From assembly GCA_026002855.1 (NCBI GenBank), contig BPGD01000001.1, forward strand, positions 1,577,972-1,641,971: a stretch of 64,000 nucleotides of DNA, written 5' to 3'. The number at the start of each line of letters is the position of its first letter. Position 1 is the first letter of the stretch. This document shows, in pieces, positions 18,298-28,055 of this stretch. The stretch comes from Bryobacteraceae bacterium (GTDB taxonomy: Bacteria > Acidobacteriota > Terriglobia > Bryobacterales > Bryobacteraceae). The notes under the pieces are model-generated. The model saw only the letters and a program-made list of their open reading frames with translations, did not search any database and was not told the origin of the DNA. The position numbers and the translations under genes were made by a program.

Positions 18298-21200
18298 ATG
18301 CAGCAGATGAGCACAAGGCTGAGATGGCGATGGGCGGCCGCCGCGTGGGTTGCGGCCGCGCTCATGCTTTTGTGGCAGACGCCCGCCGCGGCGCAGATCC
18401 TGTACGGCTCGCTCACCGGGAACGTGACCGACCCGAGCGGGGCCGCCGTGGTCGGAGCAACGGTAACGATCACGAACACGGAGACCAACCAGAGCCGGAC
18501 GACGACCACCAACGACGCAGGCATCTACAACTTTCCCACGATCCCTGGCGGCACCTACGAGCTCAAGGTGCAGGCCCAGGGCTTCCGGACGCTCGTTCGC
18601 AAGGACGTGACCATTTCGACCAACACGGTGACGCGCGTGGACGCCCAGCTTGAGCTGGGCGCGGTGACCGAATCCATCCAGGTTACGGGCGAGGCGGCGC
18701 TATTGCAGACCGACCGCGCCGAGGTGCGCCGAGAACTGCCCACGGTGACGCTGTTGAACACGCCGATCCCGCCGGGGCGGAACTACCAGCAGCTTTTCAA
18801 CCTGCTGCCCGGTTTCACGCCGCCGCGCAACGCGCACTCGGTGCCTTCGAACCCGTCGCGGGCGCTGCAATTCGAAGTGAACGGCACGGTGGCGGCGTCG
18901 AACAACATCCGCCTGGACGGCGCCACGCAGTACAACATCTGGCTGCCGCACATCACCGCCTATGTGCCGGCGCTCGAGTCGATCGAGGCGGTCAACGTGG
19001 TCACCAACGCGTTTGACGCCGAGCAGGGCCTGGCCGGCGGCGCGGCGATCAACGTGACCATCAAGAGCGGAACGAACGACCTGCATGGCAGCGCCTTCTG
19101 GTATCACGACAACAACAAGACCAAGGCGCGGCCCTTCTTCCTGCCCTTCGACCAGGACAAGCCGAAGCGCGTCTACAACCAGAACGGCGGCACGCTGGGC
19201 GGGCCGCTCAAGAAGGACAAGCTCTTTTACTTTGTCAGCTACGAAGGCACCTACGACCGGCAGTTCGCCGGCGGACTCTCCACGGTGCCGACGCCGCTGA
19301 TGAAGAAGGGCGACATGAGCGAGTCGCCGCGGCTGGTCTACGACCCCGACTCCGGCGACAGCCAGGGTCGGAACCGGATTCCATTCCCCAACCAGATCAT
19401 CCCCGAGTCCCGCTGGGATCCGATTGCGAAGAAGCTGATCCCGCTACTGCCCAATCCGACCGCGCCCGGGCAGTTCACTCAGAACTACTACTCGCAGGGC
19501 ACGTATCTGTTCGACCGGCAGACGGTGGACAGCAAGGTCAACTGGAACATCAATGACCGGATGACCTCCTATGTCCGCTTCAGCTTCCTGGATTACTCGC
19601 TGACGGCGCCGACGCGCTTTGGCAAGGAGCTGCTGGGCTCGGCGCTGGCGGGAGGCAATCCGGGGCAGGGCTACGGCAACACGTACAGTGTGACGGCGGC
19701 CTACACGTACACGGTCTCGCCGACCTTTGTCATCGACACCAACTTCGGCTACACGCTGATGGATACGAACGTCGAGCAGTACCGTATCGAGGAAAACATC
19801 GGCCAGAATCTGGGCATCCCCGGCACGAACGGCTCGCGCCGGATTGAGGGCGGCTGGCCGGGCTTCGGCATCAGCGGCTTTACGACCTTCGGCCTGGCGG
19901 ACAACTACATGCCCTACTTCCGGAATGACCCGCAGTTCCAGTGGGTTGGCAACGGCAACTGGACGAAAGGCCGGCACAACATCCGTTTCGGCGCCGAGCT
20001 CGGCTGGCAGCATCTGAACCATGTCCAGCCGGAGTTTTACGGCGGAAGCTGGGGCGCGCCCGGCGGGTTCAGCTTTGGCGGTGGCCCGACGACGCTCAAC
20101 GGCGGCCCGGCCTCGAACCAGTGGAACGGCATGGCGAGCTTCCTGCTCGGCCGCGCTACGCAGATCGGCAAGATCTACCAGTGGCCGGACGAGTACGGCA
20201 CGCGCACCTCGATGCAGAGCCTCTACATCCGCGACCAGTGGCAGGTGAACCGGCGGCTGACGGTGAACTTCGGCACCCGCTGGAACTACTTCCCGATGCC
20301 GACGCGGCCTGACCGCGGGCTGGAGCGCTACTTCTTCCCGGGCGACCCCAACTACGCGGACAAGGTCATGGTGTGCGGCATCGGCTCGCTGCCGAAGGAC
20401 TGCGGCGTGGAGGTGAGCAAGAAGCTGTTCGCGCCGAGCGTCGGCATCGCCTTCCGTCTGAACGACCAGACGGTGATCCGCACCGGTTACGGCATCAACA
20501 CGGACCCGTGGAACATCGCCCGCGCCATGCGCACGAATCACCCGCTGCTGACGGCGCAGACGGTGAACGCGCCGAACTCGTTCTGGTGGGCCGGGCTGCT
20601 GAAGGACGGCATCCCGGTGATCAACCCGCCGGATCTTGGCAATGGCATCGTCGACCTGCCGAAGAACGTGGTGTTCAACACGCTGGACAGCAAGTTCGTG
20701 CGCGGCTACATCCAGAGCTGGAACTTCACGATTCAGCGGCAGTTGCCGCTGAAGCTGGTGGCTTCGGCGGGCTATGTGGCGACGCGGATGACCGGCTTCC
20801 TCGGCTATGAGGAGCGCAACTACGGCCGCGTGGGCGGCGGCGCGGCCAGCCGCGTCTATTTCCCGCAGACCGGCCGCAACGTGTCGCTCGCGGTGGTGAA
20901 CCGGCTGGGCAACAGCGCCTATGACTCGCTCCAGATGACGCTGGACCGCCGCTTCAGCGAGGGGTTCATGATCAACACCGCCTACACCTGGTCGAAGTGC
21001 ATCTCGCTGGCCGGGTTCGGCAACAGCGGGGACCGCGTCGAGATCAAGATCCCCGAGTACTACCGGCTGAACCGCTCGCAGTGCAGCATTCACACGCCGC
21101 ACCGTTTCACGGCGAACGGCATCTGGCAACTGCCGTTCGGGCCGGGCAAGCGGTGGGCGCAGAGCGGGGCGGCGGCGGCCATCCTCAGCGGCTGGCAGAT

Positions 21201-21687
21201 CAACGGCGCGCTGATGCTGCAAAGCGGCAACCCGTTCACGGTGACGTCGTCCGGCGCTTCGCTGAACGCGCCGGAGAGCTCGCAGCGGGCCGACTGGATT
21301 GGCGGCAATGAGAAGCCGCGCAAGCTGGGCGGCGTGGGCCGTGGCATGCCGTTCTATGACTGGCGGCAGTGGGCGCCGGTGACCGAGCCGCGCTTCGGCA
21401 CCGCCGGCTACAACGTGCTGCTCGGGCCGGGGATCGTCAACCTCGACCTCGGACTGTTCCGGCAGTTCCGCATTACGGAGCGCGTAAACCTCCAGTTCCG
21501 CGCCGAGGCTTTCAACGCCACCAACACGCCGCACTTTTCCAACCCAAGCGGCAACATCTCGAGCCTCGTGCTGAACAGCGACGGCAGCTTCCGCACCGGT
21601 GTCTTCGAGGTGACGGGCGTGCGCAACACCGGCCGCGAGGGCATTGACGAGCGGGTGTTCCGTTTCGGACTCCGTCTCGGCTGGTAA
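18298..21687 (+). CDS. Oar-like TonB-dependent receptor with carboxypeptidase-regulatory-like domain (1)
   Basis: 1129-residue outer-membrane protein of the acidobacterial Oar/TonB-receptor type, probably for uptake of a large carbon compound or for attachment. A signal peptide covers about residues 1-33 (ending TPAAA-Q). Residues about 35-120 form an Ig-like carboxypeptidase-regulatory domain (GSLTGNVTDPSGAAVVGATV; IPGGTYELKVQAQGF). A plug region follows (about 125-250, with VNVTIKSGTNDLHGSAFWYH) and then a long beta-barrel with many aromatic-rich strands, ending FRFGLRLGW. AGGAA at 18284-18288 lies 9 bases before the ATG and decides the start; the open frame continues upstream to 17176 but there runs through the GNAT gene. 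No TonB, ExbB or ExbD genes are nearby. Confidence 0.9.
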   Translation: MQQMSTRLRWRWAAAAWVAAALMLLWQTPAAAQILYGSLTGNVTDPSGAAVVGATVTITNTETNQSRTTTTNDAGIYNFPTIPGGTYELKVQAQGFRTLVRKDVTISTNTVTRVDAQLELGAVTESIQVTGEAALLQTDRAEVRRELPTVTLLNTPIPPGRNYQQLFNLLPGFTPPRNAHSVPSNPSRALQFEVNGTVAASNNIRLDGATQYNIWLPHITAYVPALESIEAVNVVTNAFDAEQGLAGGAAINVTIKSGTNDLHGSAFWYHDNNKTKARPFFLPFDQDKPKRVYNQNGGTLGGPLKKDKLFYFVSYEGTYDRQFAGGLSTVPTPLMKKGDMSESPRLVYDPDSGDSQGRNRIPFPNQIIPESRWDPIAKKLIPLLPNPTAPGQFTQNYYSQGTYLFDRQTVDSKVNWNINDRMTSYVRFSFLDYSLTAPTRFGKELLGSALAGGNPGQGYGNTYSVTAAYTYTVSPTFVIDTNFGYTLMDTNVEQYRIEENIGQNLGIPGTNGSRRIEGGWPGFGISGFTTFGLADNYMPYFRNDPQFQWVGNGNWTKGRHNIRFGAELGWQHLNHVQPEFYGGSWGAPGGFSFGGGPTTLNGGPASNQWNGMASFLLGRATQIGKIYQWPDEYGTRTSMQSLYIRDQWQVNRRLTVNFGTRWNYFPMPTRPDRGLERYFFPGDPNYADKVMVCGIGSLPKDCGVEVSKKLFAPSVGIAFRLNDQTVIRTGYGINTDPWNIARAMRTNHPLLTAQTVNAPNSFWWAGLLKDGIPVINPPDLGNGIVDLPKNVVFNTLDSKFVRGYIQSWNFTIQRQLPLKLVASAGYVATRMTGFLGYEERNYGRVGGGAASRVYFPQTGRNVSLAVVNRLGNSAYDSLQMTLDRRFSEGFMINTAYTWSKCISLAGFGNSGDRVEIKIPEYYRLNRSQCSIHTPHRFTANGIWQLPFGPGKRWAQSGAAAAILSGWQINGALMLQSGNPFTVTSSGASLNAPESSQRADWIGGNEKPRKLGGVGRGMPFYDWRQWAPVTEPRFGTAGYNVLLGPGIVNLDLGLFRQFRITERVNLQFRAEAFNATNTPHFSNPSGNISSLVLNSDGSFRTGVFEVTGVRNTGREGIDERVFRFGLRLGW

Positions 21688-21710
21688 CGGAAACGCCAGG
21701 TCAGCAACGG

Positions 21711-21741
21711 GCAGGGGCGGCCCCGAACGGGCCGCCCCTGC
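21711..21741 (+). terminator. Intrinsic terminator after receptor gene 1
   Basis: Perfect 13-bp stem (21711-21723 with 21729-21741), 5-base loop, followed by TGTTTGTGT. It lies between the convergent receptor and kgd genes and could act in both directions, but the U-rich tail is on the + side. Confidence 0.8.
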
Positions 21742-21754
21742 TGTTTGTGTGGCG

Positions 21755-24700
21755 TCAAGCTTCCGGCTGGGCGCCTTCGATGGAGTGATTGCGGCGCTTC
21801 TCCACCACGCGATAGCGGCGCGGGCGGGCCGGGCTGCCGCCGCTGAAGGCGTCCTCAATGACGGCCGCCTGCTCCTGGGCGTGGCGCTTTGCCGAGCCGG
21901 TGCTGGGCGCGGCAGCCTCGGGCCGGCCCGCATAGCGCAGGGTGCGGCGCGACTGCGCCAGCAGCGGCTCCATCCGGTCCCGGACAAAGAGGAACGCGCC
22001 CTGGTTGCGCGGCTCCTCCTGCACCCAGACAATTTCCGCGGTGGACGGATATCGCCAGAGCGCCGCCTCCACCTCCTGCTCCGGCCACGGATAGAGCTGC
22101 TCGATGCGGACGATGGCCGTGTTCCAGGCCTCGCGCTTTTCGCGTTCCGCCAGCAGCTCGTAAAAGATCTTGCCCGAGCAGAACAGCACCTTGACCACGC
22201 GGTCCGGCTGCACCGGGCCTGGATCGGAGAGTACCGGCTCGAAGAAACCGCGCGACAGGTCATGCAGCGTGCTCACGCATCTCGGATGGCGCAGCAGGCT
22301 CTTGGGGGAGAAGATGACCAGCGGCTTGCGCATGCCGCGGCGGTCGCTGCCGCCGTACATCTGGCGGCGCAGCAGATGGAAGTACTGCGCCGGGGTGGTG
22401 GCGTTGCAGATCTGCATGTTGTTTTCGGCGGCCAGTTGCAGGAAGCGCTCGATGCGGGCGCTCGAGTGCTCCGGCCCCTGGCCCTCGAAGCCGTGCGGCA
22501 GCAGAAGCACGAGCCCGGAAGGCTGGCCCCACTTGGCCTCGCCGGCGGCGATGAACTGGTCGATCATGATCTGCGCGCCGTTGGCGAAGTCGCCGAACTG
22601 CGCCTCCCAGATGGTGAGCGTGAGCGGATCGCCGAGCGAATAGCCGTATTCGAACCCCATCACCGCGTACTCGCTCAGGGAGCTGTCATAGACCTCGAAG
22701 CGCGCCTGGCGCGGGTCCAGGTGCTGGAGCGGCGTGTAGGGCTCGCCGGTGTTGTAGTCGAAGTACTCGAGGTGGCGCTGGGAGAAGGTGCCCCGCCCGC
22801 TGTCCTGCCCGCTGAGCCGCACGGGCGTGCCTTCGAGCACGAGCGTGCCGAAGGCGAGCGTTTCTGCCGCGGCCCAGTCGACGGGACCACCGTTGAGGAT
22901 TTCGCGGCGGCGCTCGATGAAGCCCTTCAGTTTCGGATGCAGCGTGAAGCCCTCGGGGAAAGTGGTGATGCCCTCCACCACCTTTTCGAGCAGCGCTTCA
23001 TCGGCCGCCGTGCGCGGGCAGACGGCGGGCAGCGTGGACTCTTCGTATTCAGTGACTTCCTGAAGCTCCCATTTCTCGCCCTTGCGTACGGCCTCTTCGT
23101 GGGCGGCGTTGAGCGCCTCCTGGATCTGGCGCTTCAGCCGCTCGACCGCATCCTTCGTGACCACTCCCTCGCGGAGGAGGCGGTTCGAGTACAGCGTGGC
23201 CGGCGAGTCCTTGGCCTTGATGGTGCGGTACATCACCGGCTGCGTGAAGCTCGGGTCGTCGCCTTCGTTGTGGCCGTACTTGCGGTAGCAGACGAGGTCG
23301 ATGACGACGTCTTTCTTGAACTTCATGCGGTAGTCGAGCGCAATCTGCATGGCGCGGACGCAGGCCTCGGGGTCGTCGCCGTTGACGTGCAGAATGGGCG
23401 CCTGGACCATGCGCGCGACGTCGGTGCAGTAAGTCGAAGAGCGGCTTTCTTCCGCCGTGGCGGTGAAGCCGATCTGGTTGTTGATGACGAGATGGATGGT
23501 GCCGCCGGTGGTGTAGCCCTTGAGCTGCGACAGGTTCAGCGTCTCGGCCACGACGCCCTGGCCGGCGAAGGCGGCATCGCCGTGAACGAGCACCGGCAGG
23601 ACTTTCTCGCGCTTCTCGTCGCCCATGAAGGTCTGCTTGGCGCGGACAATGCCTTCGACCACCGGATCCACGGCTTCCAGGTGGCTCGGGTTGGGCGACA
23701 ACGAGACCTTGATTTCGCGGCCGGACGAGGTGCGCTGCACGCCGCTGGCGCCGAGATGGTACTTGACGTCGCCCGAGCCCTGGGCCATCTCAGGATCCAC
23801 GACGCCCTCGAATTCGCCGAACACCTGCGCCATGGACTTGCCAATCAGGTTGGCCAGCACGGTGAGGCGGCCGCGGTGAGCCATGCCGATGACGATCTCC
23901 TGGACGCCCGCTTCGGCGGCGCGTTCGAGACACTCGTCGAGGATCACCATCGCGCTCTCGCCGCCTTCGAGCGAGAAGCGCTTCTGGCCCACGAATCGCG
24001 TATGGAGAAAATTTTCGAAGCCTTCGGCCTGAAGCAGCCGCAGCAGGATGCGCCGTTTGGCGGTGTCGTCGAGCGGCCAGTTGTTGGCCTGCGGCTCCAT
24101 GCGCTCCTGGAGCCAGCGCTTCTCCTCAGGATGCTGGATGTGCATGTACTCGCAGCCCAGCCGGCCGCAGTAGGTCTGGCGGAGCTGCTCGATGATGTCG
24201 CGCAGGCGGGCGAGCTTCAGGTCGCCGGGAACGGCGAGGCTGCCGGTGAGAAACTGGCGGTCGAAGTCCCAGATGGTGAGGCCATAGTTGGCCGGATCGA
24301 GTTCGGGATGGTAGGCGGGCCGGGTGCCGAGCGGGTTGAGGTCGGCGATGAGGTGGCCGCGGACGCGGTAGGCGTTGATCAACTGAAGAACGGCCGCCTG
24401 TTTGGCGATTTCGTCCGTGCGGCCGGAGTCGCCGAGAGCGGCCGCGGCCGTCCCGCGGTCCACCTCCCAGCGGAAGGGATGGTAAGGCATCCGCGTCTGT
24501 TCGAAGATCTCCTCGTAGAAGCGGTCGCCGCCCTCGAGCAGCTCCTGGAGCTTGCCGAGGAACGTGCCGCTTTCGGCGCCCTGGATGATGCGGTGATCGT
24601 AGGTGCAGGTGATCGTCATCACCTTGCAGAGCCCGAGCCGCGCACGCAGCTCTTCGCTGACGCCCTGGAAGCCGGCGGGCCAGTCAATGGCGCCGGTGGC

Positions 24701-25474
24701 GATAATGGCGCCCTGGCCCGGCATCAGCCGCGGCACGCTGCCGACGGTGCCCACCGTACCGGGATTGGTGAGTGAAACCGTAGTGCCCTGGAAATCTTCA
24801 GGCGTCAGCCGGCCCTTGCGGGCGCGTTCGACGATGTCGTCGAAGGCGCGCAGAAACTCATAGAACGACATTTCGCCCGCGTTCCTGATGCAGGGCACCA
24901 GCAGCGAGCGGTGGCCGTCCTTGCCGGGCACGTCCACGGCGATGCCGATGTTGATCTGACGGCGGACAATGCGGTGGGGCTGGCCGTCGACCTCGGCATA
25001 GGCGTCGTTGATGACGGGCACGTGTTTGATCGCGCGGACCACGGCCCAGGCGATGAGGTGCGTGTAGCTGATCTTCGACTGCCCGTGCAGCGTGCGCCAG
25101 TGGTTCAGCAGGCGGCGGTTCTCGTCGATCACCTTGACCGGGATCACGCGTTGGCTGGTGGCCGTCGGCACCTGAAGGCTGGCCTTCATGTTTTCGGCGA
25201 TGCGCGCCGGCGCGCCTTTCAGCGGCACAAGCTGCTCGCTGGGGCTGAGCGTCAGGGCGGGCACCATGACCGGCGCGGCGGCCTTGGTCTCTTCCGGCGA
25301 TGGGAGCACGACGGTCTGGCTCACCGGCGGCGGCGTCACCTCCGGCGGCGGCTCGGGAGCGAACACCTGCCGCCAGCTTTCATCCACCTGGCCGGGACGG
25401 TTGACGAATTCCTGGAAAAGCTCTTCTTCGAGCCACGAATTCACTGTGGGTCGCTGCTTGGGTTCAATGGCCAT
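21755..25474 (-). CDS. kgd: Fused 2-oxoglutarate dehydrogenase E1/E2 (Kgd/OdhA type)
   Basis: 1239-residue multifunctional enzyme of the TCA cycle converting 2-oxoglutarate towards succinyl-CoA. It starts with an E1-type N-terminal segment (NSWLEEELFQEFVNRPGQVD, about 12-31), then a proline-rich linker. Next comes an E2 acyltransferase domain without a lipoyl domain (about 85-330, with TYDHRIIQGAESG carrying the catalytic His), and then the thiamine-diphosphate E1 domain (from about 370; HGDAAFAGQGVVAET, VINNQIGFT, GMAHRGRL). This is the architecture of Mycobacterium Kgd and Corynebacterium OdhA, 1,210-1,260 residues. It needs a lipoyl E2 and an E3 encoded elsewhere. It is transcribed alone. 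Confidence 0.93.
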   Translation of the reverse strand: MAIEPKQRPTVNSWLEEELFQEFVNRPGQVDESWRQVFAPEPPPEVTPPPVSQTVVLPSPEETKAAAPVMVPALTLSPSEQLVPLKGAPARIAENMKASLQVPTATSQRVIPVKVIDENRRLLNHWRTLHGQSKISYTHLIAWAVVRAIKHVPVINDAYAEVDGQPHRIVRRQINIGIAVDVPGKDGHRSLLVPCIRNAGEMSFYEFLRAFDDIVERARKGRLTPEDFQGTTVSLTNPGTVGTVGSVPRLMPGQGAIIATGAIDWPAGFQGVSEELRARLGLCKVMTITCTYDHRIIQGAESGTFLGKLQELLEGGDRFYEEIFEQTRMPYHPFRWEVDRGTAAAALGDSGRTDEIAKQAAVLQLINAYRVRGHLIADLNPLGTRPAYHPELDPANYGLTIWDFDRQFLTGSLAVPGDLKLARLRDIIEQLRQTYCGRLGCEYMHIQHPEEKRWLQERMEPQANNWPLDDTAKRRILLRLLQAEGFENFLHTRFVGQKRFSLEGGESAMVILDECLERAAEAGVQEIVIGMAHRGRLTVLANLIGKSMAQVFGEFEGVVDPEMAQGSGDVKYHLGASGVQRTSSGREIKVSLSPNPSHLEAVDPVVEGIVRAKQTFMGDEKREKVLPVLVHGDAAFAGQGVVAETLNLSQLKGYTTGGTIHLVINNQIGFTATAEESRSSTYCTDVARMVQAPILHVNGDDPEACVRAMQIALDYRMKFKKDVVIDLVCYRKYGHNEGDDPSFTQPVMYRTIKAKDSPATLYSNRLLREGVVTKDAVERLKRQIQEALNAAHEEAVRKGEKWELQEVTEYEESTLPAVCPRTAADEALLEKVVEGITTFPEGFTLHPKLKGFIERRREILNGGPVDWAAAETLAFGTLVLEGTPVRLSGQDSGRGTFSQRHLEYFDYNTGEPYTPLQHLDPRQARFEVYDSSLSEYAVMGFEYGYSLGDPLTLTIWEAQFGDFANGAQIMIDQFIAAGEAKWGQPSGLVLLLPHGFEGQGPEHSSARIERFLQLAAENNMQICNATTPAQYFHLLRRQMYGGSDRRGMRKPLVIFSPKSLLRHPRCVSTLHDLSRGFFEPVLSDPGPVQPDRVVKVLFCSGKIFYELLAEREKREAWNTAIVRIEQLYPWPEQEVEAALWRYPSTAEIVWVQEEPRNQGAFLFVRDRMEPLLAQSRRTLRYAGRPEAAAPSTGSAKRHAQEQAAVIEDAFSGGSPARPRRYRVVEKRRNHSIEGAQPEA

Positions 25475-25608
25475 GGCTGTAAACAGGATCGGGTGGGATG
25501 CGCCCCGCTATCCTCAGTGTATCAGCGGCTTGCGGAAGGCACCTCTGTTCTGTTGGACGCGGGCCCGCCCCGGTCCGATTCCTGCCCTCATTGTCATGCC
25601 TCGCCTTT

Positions 25609-25614
25609 TAGAAT
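25609..25614 (+). promoter_or_regulatory. -10 box (TAGAAT) close to the phosphoesterase start
   Basis: TAGAAT lies 10 bases before the ATG at 25625, with no good -35 box. Transcription would begin near 25621, giving a leader of only about 4 bases. Confidence 0.4.
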
Positions 25615-25624
25615 GGAAGGGGCC

Positions 25625-26248
25625 ATGCGGATCCTTGTCTTTTCCGACATCCACGGCGACCGGGCGGCGCTCGAGTCGCTGATGGCACAGGAGGCGGACG
25701 TCTATGTCGCCGCCGGCGACCTGGTGAGCTGGGGCCGCGGCCTGGACGCTCTGGCTCCGGTGCTGAAGAGCCGGGCGCCGAGGGTGTGGGTGCTGCCCGG
25801 CAACCACGAGCACGAGGCGGACATCGAAGCCTTCTGCGGCCGGCACGGCCTGCATGCGCTGCATGGAAGACACTTCGACGCCGACGGCTGGTGCATCGCC
25901 GGGCTCGGCCACTCCTCGCCCACGCCATTCAACACTCCGGGCGAATACACGGAAGAAGAGATCGCGGCGCGGCTGGAGCGGTTCGCCGGGCTGAAGCCGC
26001 TGGTTCTCATCTGCCACTGTCCGCCGCTCGGCACGCCGCTGGACCGGGCCGCCTTCGGCCGTCACATCGGCAGCCGCGCCGTGCGAGAGTTTCTGGAGCG
26101 CGAGCAGCCTGTCTGGTTTGCCTGCGGCCATGTGCATGAGGCGGCGGGCGTGGTGACGCAGATCGGCGCAACGCGCGCCGTCAATGCGGGCAAGGGCGGC
26201 TATGTGATCGAGCTGCCTCGGACGGGCGGAATGGAGGGGACAACCTGA
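25625..26248 (+). CDS. Calcineurin-like metallophosphoesterase
   Basis: 207-residue phosphoesterase. The metal motifs are complete: FSDIHGD (residues 6-12), GDLVSWGRG, LPGNHEHE, ICHCPP and CGHVHEA, the order D-x-H / GDxx / GNHE / H / GHxH. Such small enzymes act on phosphodiesters or phosphoproteins, and the substrate is open. The ATG at 25625 begins MRILVFSDIHGD, the usual form for the family; an ATG three or four codons upstream would add only a few residues. It is divergent from kgd across 150 bases and ends before a 156-base gap in which I see no gene. Confidence 0.87.
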   Translation: MRILVFSDIHGDRAALESLMAQEADVYVAAGDLVSWGRGLDALAPVLKSRAPRVWVLPGNHEHEADIEAFCGRHGLHALHGRHFDADGWCIAGLGHSSPTPFNTPGEYTEEEIAARLERFAGLKPLVLICHCPPLGTPLDRAAFGRHIGSRAVREFLEREQPVWFACGHVHEAAGVVTQIGATRAVNAGKGGYVIELPRTGGMEGTT

Positions 26249-26404
26249 TCAGGGCGGCCGTGCTGGATTCCTGCGCGAGGCGGCGCGCCGAGGCTGGCCG
26301 TTGTCGAAGTCCAGCGAGGCGTTCTGAGCCGCGAATGGAGCGGGCCTGAACGGGCAAGCGGAATCCGTGTTCGTGGGCTTCCGCCCCGGCCGCCGCTGTT
26401 CGGG

Positions 26405-27832
26405 TTATTGATTGAGGGCTTTCGGCGGTTCCGGCGGCGGGGGCGCCTGCGGCGGACGGCCCAGGAGCGCGGCCGCCTCGGCTGGAGTCAGCTTCCGGAC
26501 AATGACGCGGCCGCGGCGCGTCTCCAGCCGGACTTCCGGACCGCCGCCGAGATCGCCCTCGATGACGCCGCGGCGGTCGTCCTGATTCAGCTTGAGGCGA
26601 GGATCCAGGTCGTTGACCGCCTCCCCGCGCTCGGTAAGAGCATGCAGGCGGAGACGGGCCGCCGGCGGAAGGGCGAGCTCGAGGTCGCCGCTGCCGGTCT
26701 TGATCTCGATGCGTCCCAGCTCGGGCCGGGGCTGGCGGAGCTCGACGTCGCCCCGCTCCAGGTTCACGGTAATGGCATCGGTGATATCCGCCAACTGGAG
26801 GTCCTTGGTCTCGGCCCGGATCTCCACCGGGCCGCGCGCCTGCGTCAGCGAGAGCTGGCTGAGCGTCAGCCGCATTTCGCCGGGCAGCGCCCCGGCGCGG
26901 ATCTCCGTGCGGGAGCTTTCATAACGCAGGGCGCGCGCGATGCGCCGCATCACGAGCTCGCCGGACCAGGCGCCCTCCACCGCCACGCCGCCGCCGATGT
27001 CCTCGAGTTCCACATCGCGGCCGCGCCCTTTCAGCAGCACGTCGCCTTTCACCTTCATGGCGCGCACAATGTCGCTGCGGCGCAGCTCCGCCTTGACGCG
27101 GCCGCCGATGGACTCCAGCCGAAGCCCGGCGTTGTCGGAATCGACCACGACTTCGCCGCCGATGTCTTTTACCTCCAGGTCGCCGTAATTGCCCCGGAAC
27201 TCCACGCTCGAGCCGCGGGGCGCGGCGATTTCCAGATCCATGCTGACACGCGCTCCCTCGAACGAATCGTCGGCGTGCGTCACCTGGACGACGTCGCCAT
27301 TGCGCACGACTTTCAGCTTCACCGCCTCGTTGGCGCGGTCGGCCGTGGTGCGGTCCAGCGCGCGCACCGTCTTGCGGCCGAGCACCTTCACTTCGCTTGC
27401 GTCGACGCCGGTGATGCGCGTGTTGCCGCGCGCGTTGGCCACCACCAGGCGGCCCTGCGCCGCGGCCTGGAGCACGACCTCGGGCTCGGTGTAGTCGTAG
27501 GCCTCGCCGAACACCTCCACGCCGCCGATGCGGATCCTGCCCGGCAGTTCGCGCGTCCAGCGCTTCACGCCCCACACCGACATGGCGAAGATGGTGACCA
27601 GAATGATCACCGCCCATTCGCCCCCCGCCACGCCCGCGCGCGGCAGCGGACGGCCCCGGAACCAGGTGGCGAGGATCTCAAGGATCCGCAGCCCGCCCCA
27701 CACGATCAACACGACTGGCCACCAGGTGACGAACAGATCAAACAACGGCAGATCCGGCCGGATGTTCCGCAGCAGGAACACCACGCCGATCAGGATCAGC
27801 AGCAGCGGGCCAACCAGCGAGCCTCGTCTCAT
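26405..27832 (-). CDS. LiaF/DUF4097-like membrane-anchored beta-helix protein
   Basis: 475-residue protein, last gene of the sigma-factor operon. Two or three membrane helices lie in the first 100 residues (LVGPLLLILIGVVFLLRNI; PVVLIVWGGLRILEILATW; WAVIILVTIFAMSVWGVK). The remainder is a long run of short beta repeats of DUF4097/adhesin type (GGEVVVDSDNAGLRLESIGG; GDLEVKDIGGEVVV), likely a right-handed beta-helix outside the membrane. The extreme C terminus is proline-rich. The N-terminal segment resembles the DUF5668/LiaI helices of the two proteins encoded upstream, so the three may assemble together. In Firmicutes, LiaF-type proteins dampen envelope-stress signalling; a parallel role here is inference. 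Confidence 0.75.
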   Translation of the reverse strand: MRRGSLVGPLLLILIGVVFLLRNIRPDLPLFDLFVTWWPVVLIVWGGLRILEILATWFRGRPLPRAGVAGGEWAVIILVTIFAMSVWGVKRWTRELPGRIRIGGVEVFGEAYDYTEPEVVLQAAAQGRLVVANARGNTRITGVDASEVKVLGRKTVRALDRTTADRANEAVKLKVVRNGDVVQVTHADDSFEGARVSMDLEIAAPRGSSVEFRGNYGDLEVKDIGGEVVVDSDNAGLRLESIGGRVKAELRRSDIVRAMKVKGDVLLKGRGRDVELEDIGGGVAVEGAWSGELVMRRIARALRYESSRTEIRAGALPGEMRLTLSQLSLTQARGPVEIRAETKDLQLADITDAITVNLERGDVELRQPRPELGRIEIKTGSGDLELALPPAARLRLHALTERGEAVNDLDPRLKLNQDDRRGVIEGDLGGGPEVRLETRRGRVIVRKLTPAEAAALLGRPPQAPPPPEPPKALNQ

Positions 27833-27842
27833 GGCACTCTCC

Positions 27843-28055
27843 TCAGGGCTGCGTTCGGCTGCCCGTGCCCGGCGGCGCCGGCTCAGCCATCGCCGTGCGT
27901 TCGAAAAGCTTCATCAACCCGAGCACGATGAGCAGTACCGGCCAGGTTTTCGTGAAAGAGACGCCGGAAAAACGGTCCACCGTGAGCAGCACGCCCAGCG
28001 TGATCAGCAACACCGGGCCGCGCAGGGCCCGGAACAGTTCCATACTGCGGCTCAT
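27843..28055 (-). CDS. Small DUF5668/LiaI-like membrane protein
   Basis: 70-residue protein with two hydrophobic helices (residues about 13-26 GPVLLITLGVLLTV, and 37-48 TWPVLLIVLGLMKLF) in the pattern of DUF5668 (LiaI-LiaF-like transmembrane region). The ATG at 28055 shares ATGA with the stop of the preceding gene; a longer frame of 105 residues lacks this coupling. It is followed after 10 bases by the LiaF/DUF4097 gene. The same WPVLLIVLG motif recurs in both neighbours, so these look like related subunits. Confidence 0.7.
   Translation of the reverse strand: MSRSMELFRALRGPVLLITLGVLLTVDRFSGVSFTKTWPVLLIVLGLMKLFERTAMAEPAPPGTGSRTQP

Noticed and set aside
19444-22263. 939-residue open frame on the minus strand through receptor 1
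   Set aside because: It lies antisense to an unmistakable TonB-dependent receptor gene; long opposite-strand frames are expected in G+C-rich coding DNA, and the translation is low-complexity (R, A, V, H rich).
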